DNA from: Manduca sexta
Taxonomy: Eukaryota; Arthropoda; Insecta; Lepidoptera; Sphingidae
Assembly (NCBI RefSeq): GCF_014839805.1
Contig: NC_051123.1
Coordinates: 1,718,727 to 1,782,726, forward strand
Reading direction: 5' to 3'
Length of the DNA: 64,000 nucleotides
The number at the start of each line of letters is the position of its first letter. The first letter of the stretch is position 1. The translations under genes were made by a program, and so were the position numbers. Positions 27,201 to 39,200 of the stretch are shown in pieces. The notes beneath the pieces were generated by a model. It ran no database searches. It saw only the letters and a list, made by a program, of their open reading frames with translations, and was not told the origin of the DNA.

Positions 27201-30200
27201 TCATTTTGTTTGTTAAAATGTTGCTCAATTGTAAAAATTTTCTCATCCGTAAACAAAATTTTTCTGTGACCTCCCTTTGCGTACCGCTTCAGTAGTTGTT
27301 TCGATTTTACCACCCTATTCTTCTTTAAATTATCAGTTAAGAAATGGCCAGTGCGTCTCTTATAGGCTGCAAGTCCTAAGTCATCTTTTAAAATACGCGA
27401 CATGGTTCTAGGTGCTATCTTCATTTCCCGAGATAAAATCTTTTGCTTTCGGACAGGATTTCTTCGAATTCTTTCCCTTACTGCTTTGACCACCTTTTTC
27501 GTACGAACACTACGTGGACGGCCAGATCTTTTTCTGTCACAAACAGAGGAGGTCTCATTGTACCTATTAATAGCCCGGTACACAAACATTTTACTAATAC
27601 CAAGTGTATGGAGAGTTTTAAAAATTGCATTTGGCTCCATACCTACTTTGTGTAATGCTATCACAGCGATTCGGTTCTCTTTATCACCCCACACCATTTT
27701 AATATCGCAAAATATTTTACAATGTATTGGCGCCAAAATGAGAAAACACAATGAACAATCGTATAAAAATGACAGATTCGAAATTCAAATGTAATATTTT
27801 TTTATAATTAAGTGTAACAGTATTTATGGCCAGACTAAGTATACCGATAGTTGAAATGCTAATTGACAAACGATTTTTTAAAAAAATTTAACTAGGTTAA
27901 AAGGACTGCCTCAGTGGCGTAGTTGTACTGCATGCGCGGTACGGCAGCGCTCTGAGGTCCTGGGTTCGAATCCCGGGTCGGGCAAAGTGATATTTGGGTT
28001 TTTCTGCTCAGTATCAGCCCGGAGTCTGGAATTTGTGCCCGATATGGCGATAGGCTCGCCCCCTATCACATCATGGGACGGAACTCACTTGGCGAAAATT
28101 GGGTGCCATAGTTGCGCCTCTGCATACCCCTTCGGGGATAAAATGCGTGATGTTGTGTGTGTTAAAAGGACATAGACAAATATGATTTTATATATGTATG
28201 AAACTTGTGTCGCAAAAAATGACGCTAAGTCAATTAGCCTATCAACCGTCGATACAATTTGTTTCAATTTTCCTACAGCCCTACGCCTATTTAATCCAAT
28301 TAAATTTGAATTTAGAACTACAGGTATAAAAAAGCTACGAAAAAATTTTGTTTTTTATTGTACTTACCGAGCAAAGGATAATCTTTGAAGGGTTCATTTT
28401 TTATGACCTCAATTCCTTCACCGCCGCCGGTTTCATTTTTGGACACCTCCGCCACGCAGTACAGTTGAGCAACTTGGTACTGTCAGAAAAAAAAGGCAAA
28501 TGTAAAAATGTCAATCGTAGAGTATCTTTAGATAGACTATGAAACAGCAATAATGTATCGCAATTATTATAAATGAAAAGTTAGAATTACTAATGGATGC
28601 TTTCGAAGTTTCGAACTTTATAGTAACCAGTTGAAGCAATGGTTCAAATCCAATAATCTACGCACACTTTCAACAATTTTAATCACTAGAATACCAATAA
28701 AATTAACAGCTATATTTGTTGCAGACTATCATGAATATGCTTTAATTTTTTTATCCTAGTCCACACAGGATTGTACTTTTTGTGGCAAATAGTGCAATTA
28801 CATGGCTCTTGTGTGGAAAGGATTAATTTTTTTTTATCCCCATTACTAAATAAAGAAATTGTGACAAGTTAATATTGAGTACAAGAGACTTAAAAATATG
28901 GAAGACTTATCTGACACATATAAATTGTTTAACTGCGGAAATACGATGCCATAAGACCATTATATCCGCTTTTCGATTTTAATTTCAACGAGATTTTTGT
29001 ATTGTTTTTTTTTCTGACTCTACTTCAACCATTATGATTTAATTGTTACACTATAAATACAGATATTAGACACCTATTTCTTTTGAATAAATGTGGTCAA
29101 GGGTCATGGTCATAATACACATAATATTATGTTTATACTATAAAATATTAGATGCTACTTAATGGTTGTGATGTAAACATTCGAAATACCAAGAAATCGA
29201 CTATAGCTAAAAAGCCTGGTGATTTAGTTAGTTTTGGTCTCTAGTTTTGTAAAGCATGGAGAATAGTGGTCTTTTTTACATAAGACCACGGCCAAATGAC
29301 CCCACTACACCTGATAGTAATTAGCGTGGGGTCCAATAGAATATTGACGGACGAGAAATGATTACTGAAAAATTATAAGACATATTAAGTGACAAGGAAC
29401 GAAATTGTTTTTAATTTATTCTTCTTTTTCATAGACAAAATTATAGTGTATAAAACCATTGTTGATATAATTACAACAATTACCACTCGGCAGTCGACAT
29501 AATATTATGCTGGCCTATTGGAACCGGATATACACAGACTGTCGCCTGAACGCGACACACTTACGTGGGCCACTATGGCGGGTATGGGTAACACCTTATG
29601 TACGGTGATCGCTATCCGGGCGTATATATAATATATCCTACTACCAGCAGTCTCCAATTTTTAACCTCACTGACCTACCACACGCAATAATGTCCTTCAA
29701 ATCGTAAGAGCATGCTTACAGTTGTTTAGCAAGAGACAATACGATTAGCTATTGACGTTCTCTTGCATTCAAACGACTTTCCTATCAGTATATATTACTG
29801 TTCTCATTATTTGCCGCATCGTCAGTGTGGTTTCTAGATTCTAGAGCTAAATCACGCAGCAAATGACAGAATCAATACAAACAATTACTTAAACAACATT
29901 GGTCCTTAGATCAACTTACGCTTAGAACTATAGAGCAAAACTTTCCTCACGACTAAGTTCGATTCAAAAAAACACCAAAACCAAACTATATATTATATAT
30001 AAAAATGAATCCCTATTTCCCTTGGTCACGCCATCACGCGTGAACGGCTGGATTGATTTCACATTTTTTTTTGTTGTTTTTGTTATTGTCAGGGGAAGGT
30101 TCTTATGAAAGAAAAAATTCAAAAAATTCCGCGGAAAATTAGAACATTTAAGAAAACTTAACGAAAATATTATTTTATACTAGCTTCCGCCCGCAGCTTC

Positions 30201-33200
30201 GCCCGCGTGGATTTCGGGTTTCAAAAATGGAGAAGGTGCTCAATTTGTCGGGATGTTTTTTTAATTTATGGTGGTATGCAGGTGGTCCGATTGTCCGGTC
30301 AGGGTCTGATGATGGGATCCTGGTGAAATCGAAGGAACTTTTAACCATTAAGGTTGCACACGAAATGACGGAAGCTTAAAAAATGGAGTAACTTCTCCCG
30401 TTTTCCCAACATTTTCCATCACTGCTATGCTCCTATTAATTGTAGCGTGATGAAAAGTATACTATAACCAGCTCAGGAGTATGAAAAAAAATTGTACCAA
30501 GTTAAGTTAAAATCCGTCGAGTAGTTTTTGTTTCTATAACGGTTATACAGACAGACAGACAAAAAATTTACTAATTGCATTTTTGGCATCAGTATCGATC
30601 CCTAATCACCCCCTGATAGTTATTTTGAAAATATATTTCATGTACAGAATTGACCTCTCTACAGATTTATTATAAGTATAGATATGCAAAAGTAGCTAAA
30701 AAAATGTCCATAACGAAAACATGCATTTTAAAGTAAAACAAAAGAAATAATATCGTGAAGCCAACCAAATAACTAATGATATATTAAATTTTGTGACTGT
30801 TCAATTTAGTCGGGTCCGCGATATCACTTTTGTTGAGTTTCAGAACGCGACATTACATTATTATATTCTGTGTTCCAACGCACTCTGCTTTGATGTTAGG
30901 AACACACCTACATTGCTTAGACAACAGTGAACTTTATACAATAGCAATAAAGCTCAAATTGACTCTACGTATTAGTTAGAAAACGTTTGTATGGGAAATA
31001 AAAAAATGCTGTTTTGAGGATTTTCCCGGCAATTATTCGAATTTTTCTCACCTTTTAAACCTTCCCTAGACCTCCACGAATAATTCAAGACCAAGATAAG
31101 ATAAATCCGTTCAGCCGTTCTCGAGTTTTAGCGAGACTAAGGAACAGAAATTCATTTTTATATATATAGATAACGGTCAGCGATTGACAGAATGCGCGCT
31201 GCAAATTCATAGTTAAGACGGGACAACGTCTGTCGGGTCAACTAGTTTTATTTATAAATACATAATATACCTACATATTTAGCAAAATAATAAAAGACCG
31301 CGAAGTGCAATGTCACAATGACACGGGTGACATGGTCGGTCGTGCGAAAAAAAAGAAATAAAAAAGGGCGCGAAACTGAACCAGCCAGCGCGCGGACCAC
31401 TACGTGTGTGACACTAGCTTGCATTTTCTTTGGATCGGACGGACGTTCCAAAACAATATTTATATATATATTTTTTTATTGATTTTGTTGATTTTCAAAC
31501 AAATAGATGTTAAAACCGTAAATATTATGTATATATATTTTTATTAACCCAAATTATTAGACTACCCTCTCTTTTTCTTTTCCTATATCCTATGGTTGGT
31601 TGGAACACATTGCCTAGAAAGATAAAACCGCCGTTTGTACTTTTTTTTTATTTAAATTGTTTTACTCATGTGCAAAACAAAATGAATAAATAGAATAAAT
31701 AAAATAGTCGTACATATCTACGTGGAAAAATTAATAACCTACGTCATGTAGATGTTATTTTATTTATTCTTTTTTTACTACATACGTTCATGTTGAGAAC
31801 CGACTTGTCGATCAAGATTATTAAAGATTGCTTGGAAAATTAATCTAATTTTTAAAAATCGAACTCTCACACTTCAAAAAGATACGCTTTACAGCGAACT
31901 CATTTCTCGCTGTAGTGATACGATTCTGAAAACTGATCATAAAATACGTAAACGATTTTAATATATTTCTTGTTACTAGTTATGTAAATATTTATAAAAT
32001 GTTTAGAGACGCTTCGTATACGCACTCGTGTCTGGAACTTTGAACTTTGCTTTACACGTGAGAAAAACGTGAATCCATACAGGATTCTTGTCCCTTATTA
32101 CTACCGCCCAGCTTTCTTGGGGGGCGACTGCGCGGTTATGTTACCGTTGCCTTACGGCCCGACGAAGATCTCAACAGGGTTCTGTCTGTTGTCAATGGAT
32201 GGTAACTAGTATACAGTATACTCGGTGGCGTAGTTCATTGCGTGTACCGTGCGGTCTCGGGTTCGATACCCGGGTGAAAAAAATATTAGGTTTCTGCTTA
32301 ATATTAGCTCGGAGTATGGAATTGGGCCCGGTTAGGGGAAATAGACGCGCCCGTATTACGTGGCATATTACGCCATATTACACCTCTGCCTGCCTGTAAA
32401 GAGAAAACGCGTGATGCTTTGGTATAGTGGTGGTGGTAGGATATATTTTATATCTACCCATATAGTGAACAACGTACAGAAGACGCTAAAACCCTCCATA
32501 GTGGCATACGTAAGTGTCGCGTTCCGGGATCAGCCTGTGCATATTCGGTTCCAGCAGGCCGACATGACTGACTGCCGAGGAGTAATCATCTCTCGTCAGT
32601 CGACATATCATTGGACCCCACTCCACTTACTCCACTTGCTGTGGAGTCACTTCGCAGTGCGCGTATAAGAAAAAATAGTTTAACCGGCATAATGACTGGG
32701 CATTATGACACACAATATATAATGTCTCAGGATGACGAGCGCAATTCAATGCCATTCACTTTCGAAGTTCTGGGTTGTGACTTTTAAGGGCCATCGTAGA
32801 GCTTGGCATCACACGCGCAACATGCCCATCTTAGCGCTATCTTTTTAGCATGGGCTGTTAATGCAACGACTTGAAAAAGGCGGCGGGTTGCGGATGGATG
32901 CTGGCTGCTCAAGAGCGGGATGGTTGGCGCTCACTGGGGGGGGGGGGACGTTCAGGATTGGACGGCGATAGTTTTTGGAATACCACACGGCTTTTTACAT
33001 TACATTTTAAACCACTTATCGGTTCTCTAATGCATGATCGCATAAAGATAACGAACGTAAACGCACCAGTTGCAACTTTGATCTTTCAGGAACGTTTGCA
33101 CAAAGTTCATGTTTGTACAATACACAGTACGAAACCTATAGTAAACACTTCATGATATTTTGAGCTGATGCGGAACGAGAGAACATGGAATATTTTTTTT

Positions 33201-36200
33201 AATAGTAAAACGTTTCGCGTGTTTTTATTTGGCTCTATAATTAAACTACCTTGGTTCAGTGAATCTAAAAAACATTTAATATCGCCGAACAGATAGTAGA
33301 TACCCGTCCACTAACAAGTAAAGGATGCAAGTTTAAAATTATACTCGAGTTTTTAATTTGGCGGAGTAGTTTAACAACTGTAAATGCACAAATATTGCCT
33401 TAAATCCTTAATGCTGGTCCTACCGATAAAAAAAATACTATAAAACGGAACCTTTTTACGATATTTCATTTTGATTCTGTAATAATATTTTATTGTTAAA
33501 AGAGAAAACAGTTCAGAATTATATTAAAATCTTCAAAACTATTATTTTTATCTATGAATTAAGTTCAAACCTACAAATTATTTCATTCCGTAGAATCAGT
33601 TCATTCAGTTCATTTTCACGAATGCACGTAAGCAATATTATTTATCGGTAATAATATTGCGCGTCACCGCGTCGAGTGTTTATTACATCAATCAATTTGT
33701 ATTAAATGCTTATTAATTTACTACAGACTTGTAAATGACGATATTGAGATATCGACATTTACCCTATAACCATTAAAATTCCTATACGAATCGAATTAAA
33801 CACTCGAATCGAATTAAAAACTCGACAATAGAGCCTAATCTCTGAAAACACAATTTCAAATCTAAAACTTATTCACTAATAGGCTATTTACTCTTTTTAT
33901 TGTGTTTATAAATGTCAAAAACGAAAGAGACAATAGTATCTAGTGACGTCATCAGGCATTGTGAAGCGCGCGAAAGAAAGAGTTAGCGCGGTATCCCCAC
34001 TACGCGCACGTGCAATATTTGAAATAAGAATCGCTGCCCCATTTCTTTCAAATTTCAATTGCTGGTTTCACAAAAGGGCTTCTTTTATGTATAAATTTCT
34101 ATTGCGTATAGAATAGTGGTCAAAATTGAACATAGTAAATACCCTACTGGATACAGTATCCTTGACCACTACAGGTAACTAATTAGGTACATTGTCTCTT
34201 ATCTGACCACCACTTATCCCACGAAGGGATTTTAAATCAAGCAAAGGCACTATGAAAAGTTACATTTCCCCGGATTTCGAATTATTTTTATCCCGGGGAG
34301 GGAGTAACGCGGACAGACTCGCGAGCAATAGCTATATATGGGCAGATTATAAGATCGCATGTTAATCGTCGACCTTGGACGTGCGACTGATGGCGGAACG
34401 TTTACACAACTGCTTTATTTGTAACTCTTAAGAAACTTCCAACGGTGGATAGCACGTTCTTATTTCCATTGAGAAATTATTGAAATACAGACGATAGAAC
34501 AAGATGTACTGGCGAAAGGCTATGAAAGTATATCCACATTTGCAAATCATGTCAAATACATTCCTTCAGTGTTATGTTTAGATTGTTTTTTTTATTGCAT
34601 TGAATGACGAGACGAGCATGCCGTTCGCCTGATGATAAGCGATACGACCGCCCATAAACAGAAGAAAAACCACCCAACACCTTGAATTACAAAGTATAGT
34701 TTGGTATTCCACTGCGCTCGCCATCCTGAGACATGAGATGTTAAGTCCTATTATGTACAATATTTACACTGGTTACAATGTCTTTCAAACTGGAACACAA
34801 CAGTGACTACACGCTGCTGTTTGGCCGCAAAAATAGACATTACGGTGGTACCTACCCAGGCGGACTCTCACATTAGAGACCTACCACCAGTAAACCGACC
34901 AGTATGGGGTTGCCATTCCCAAATAAAAAAAGGTCTTAACGAGGTGCTATTACGGTGGCTTGTAACGTTGCACATCTACCATTATACAGTCAGTGGCTAC
35001 AACGTCCTTTAAACCGGAACAAAATTGTTCTTACACTGTTTGGCGGCAGATCTAAACATTGCGAGGTACCATACGGGCCTTCGAATGATAGAACCCTACC
35101 TCACCCAACACAACTATGCAAGTCCATTTAAATTGATATTAACCAATCTCTCAGCGTCTTGCACTGCACTCAGGCGCAAATAAACCTAAATATTTTCAGC
35201 TGCTCCAGTCTCAGTGCACTAATCTCAGCACACCCGAGATTTTCACTACACGGTATATTTATCGGCAACACGAATATAAATAGTTTAGTTTATACAACGT
35301 GTTATTTGAAGAAACTATTTTCCGGGAAAAATATCAATTACCTCGTCGAACGAAGATTCCATATTGTTTTAATAGTTCAATTATTATAACTGGGCGACGT
35401 TTTAAAATAACGTTTCGCAATTAAAAATAATAAGGAAGAGCATAAACGCATCAATGCGTTATAAGCATTTATTTCTACCAAAAATAAAACGTCTTATTTA
35501 TTATATATTTTGTAGGTTAAAAATCAACAACACTGTTATTATAAAGCTTGTCTTCGTATAAAAACCAAGGTTTTATTTAATTAGTTTTTTTAAAGTCATT
35601 AATAATAATACTTTTTTTGCTTTGAATGACGATACGAGCTTGCCATTCGTAGAAACACTCTAACACTTTCAATGACAAAGTATTGTTTGGTATTCCTCTG
35701 CGCTCGCCATCCTGAGACATGAGATGTTGAGTCTTATTATGTCCAGTAGTTACGCTGGCTACAAAAACCTTGCAATAAACAAAAGATGCATACCATAATT
35801 CTGAAAAAGTTAACTATTTTGAATAGAGCGAGCGAGCGTGCGGATAGAGCAATGAAATATGCAAAATCCTGCAGCCCTTTTTGCAATTTTAGTATTTGTA
35901 TAGTTATTCAAACTTGCTTTTGTTCGCCTCAGCTCAGTCCGCGCAGTTACGCTGTTGTTTTACGCCCAGAGAATTGAATTTCCATTCATTTCTCGTAGAA
36001 TGCTTACCCTCATAACAAAACTAAAACATTAAGCATCGCGCAGTTTCGAAAGTCGAACAAAATTTACTGAAAACTATATTAAGACTGTAGATGTTATTAC
36101 CGCTAATTTCTATCTGTATTATATGCGAGGGACAGGGAAGGAGTCATGTCCACCGCGGAATTGATTAGTACCCACCCATAAGGTGTTGAAGCAGCCTATT

Positions 36201-39200
36201 ATTTTTTTTTAAAACCACCCCATTTATCTATCTGCAAGTACACGGAAGTAATGATTTCTTATGTTTACGCGAATGTTAGACATTGAAATTAAACTAATTT
36301 TCCGGATTCTATCGACTTCAAGACACCAACAGTAAAAAAATTTAAAAAGTTGTATAATTGTAAAATGTAAGTAGATATTGTAACTTTGACTTTACGGATG
36401 AACAACACCTCAGTCCCCCCCGTGACCATGAAGGCTGCAAATTCTTCGAAACGTCGGGAGAAAAATAAAAAACAAAAAACCGCGATAGAATCCGGAAAAT
36501 TAGTTTAATTTCAATACACGCAAGTAACTTTATTTTTAGTCTAGGACAGAGCCCCCCTCCTAGTAAATGATTCTAGCTAAGCTCAATCCTTAGTCTAGGA
36601 CAGCGCCCCGTCCCCTACCTTTCTAGTAAATGATTCGAGCTACGCCCATGCCTTCACAAGATGCTGAGGTTTCCTTTGTTATATTTGCTTTGGCAATTTG
36701 TACTTTAACGAAGCTAATGGTCGTCCAGTTATCAAAATGCAGCGCAATTCATACATTGTATTTTTCTGCACTCCTCTAATTTAATTAAGCCTAATTTCAA
36801 ACTCTTCCGTCTGCGATGTGTTAAAAGGGAGTACAAAGTTGTTTCTTTATATCTATGTAACAGTTTTCATAAAGTTTTAATATTGAAATAAAAGTATTTT
36901 TCGGATTTTAACGCGGTAATAAGGAGAAATTATAATATAAAAAAACGCGTTAATCTCCGAAAAATAGTTCCGCTCCAATGTCAACATTCGCGTAAACATA
37001 AGAATTCATTAAGTTTAAATATCTTACATCGTTATTATATTATTTTCAGGGGCCTTATTCTCTATCCCGCACGTTATTTTAACAGTGCGTAACAAGCACT
37101 TAACACAACGCATCATGTTTAGGACTATAGAAATTTGACTTACAGAATACCATTCCACACACATTTCTCGAAGATAACATGACACGGCCGCGTTACGCGT
37201 TTACACTATCATACAGAATAAGGGCCCAGGTGTGTTTACGTTGTCTAAGACCGAGGTCAGATAATGTAAAGTGCTAAAGTATTGTAAGTACTTCACATAA
37301 TACTTAATATTGTGCGAAGTATGTTTGTAGAGACTTTGCACCCATCACACCCACTAGAACTCCTGTAAGCCAGGATCGGCAAAACGCATTTTATGACACC
37401 GAGCGGTGAAACTCAGCGAGTATCAGAGAACACTAATCTGTCTTTATCCCGCAACGAATTAATGAAATAGATAAGAAGGAGTTGGGAATATTAATTATCT
37501 ATTTCACTCCATAGCGGGAGACAAAGTATGTTAGTCGTTCAGTGCGCATTTACGCTGCAGAGGACCAAACTGTTTGCGCGAGTTATGGTTTATAAGCTGT
37601 AATTTGACATGGCCACTTCTTCGGCCTCTTAACCAGAGTTTGGACTTCGCTATTATTTTGGTTCAGTAGAGTCATTTAGTAACTAATCGTTTCTGTACTA
37701 ACAGTAGGTTAGACTAGGACTAACTTTTCAAAGTTCAGGAACTGAATTTCTAGCTACTCGATTAAATGACTAGCAGAGAGCGAACCAGATTTTACTGGGT
37801 GGTAGTTCTGTCGTATGCCACAGTCCCACGGTTGACGCACCGTATCAGCACGGCCAGAATGGATGCCAAATTACGAGACCCATCGAACCACCTATCTTGC
37901 CAAACCTCCTCCCGATAGGCAATAATACACTTGCTTTCTATTATGGTAAATCACTTATTGCGTTAATACCTGATTAAAGTTTAATTTAAAAATCTGTTGA
38001 TATCCAAATACTCGAAATTACGTACAAAGTGAACTCAGGTGTCAAGTCCTCTTTAAATGATTTCTTAAATTTTATCCAGGCTAAATACAGGATATGTTGT
38101 GGATGTGGTATTCACAAAAACAGTCTTAAAGAAAACTGAACAAGACTAAGGAGGTTATGTTTACCTAATCATCTCATTGCTTATGTAATCCAATTTTTTC
38201 AACAGAGCCAACCCTAGTTTGACACAATACTCAGGGTAGACCCAGATGGAGATACTTATTCATATAAAACTTTGATTTTGAATTCTTTCCAATATTCAAA
38301 AATTAAATTTCGAACCACACAACTACTTCTATTTCTTATATGTCAAGTTGATTGTATGGAATTGTTTATGTGCGGAAGCCACAAAGTAGCCTACAGTCTA
38401 CAAGTCAGTCAATGTTATTGAGCTGAAAGGCACCACTGTCTTACAGATAAAAAAAATTAAATAACTATTAAACTTTTTTACTTGATCAGTCAGCGTGGTT
38501 ATGAGGTCCAATGTTACCCATCTCCATTTCTAATCCATCCTCTGAACTCTTCAATTCCTAGTATCATCTTTTCTCAAACTTATAACTCTATATCTATGAT
38601 ATTAAAGATAATTTAGATGTAGGCATGGTATTAGAAAGTGCAAATCGGAACACTCAAAATTGTCAGATTATAAAATAATATTAGACTATTATTTATTTGC
38701 TTTTAAATAATAAATATTAGCTGTCTTTTTGTTTATACTGGTTTACATACATGAAATCTTTTGCACAACATCTCAATGTCATATATTTGTATGTGTATGT
38801 GCGGAACACATTTATCATTTGATTTTTATACTATCGTATATGTATAGTCTATACTTTTGATAATCTTTGGTCTAAACTTTGAAATACAAGCATAATTCTG
38901 TTTGTGCAATTTTTAATTATTTCATTTACAAATAAAATTTAGTCATAAATTTTTAATATACTATTCTGATTGTTAAAATATTTTTGGAATAATTCCTGAA
39001 CTTGAGATCCATTAGATATACTTGTCACCTACTTGTATACAAAGATTGGACTTAAAGGATTGGTTTCTGATAATGGAAGTACACATTAGTACTAATCTAC
39101 ACATTTTAATTATTGTAATTGTAGTGTTAAGCTTACTGGAAAACCAAATAAATATAACAAAATTGAAGAATTTCCATGTCAGTAAATTTAACATTTTTAT

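Noticed and set aside
27402..27794. 130-codon plus-strand frame
   Set aside because: Antisense shadow of the maT transposase.
27903..27980. tRNA gene
   Set aside because: A and B boxes are present but the cloverleaf stems do not pair, and the body continues as a repeated SINE.
32871..33155. 94-codon frame crossing the poly-G run
   Set aside because: Depends on a homopolymer in an intron and has no domain.
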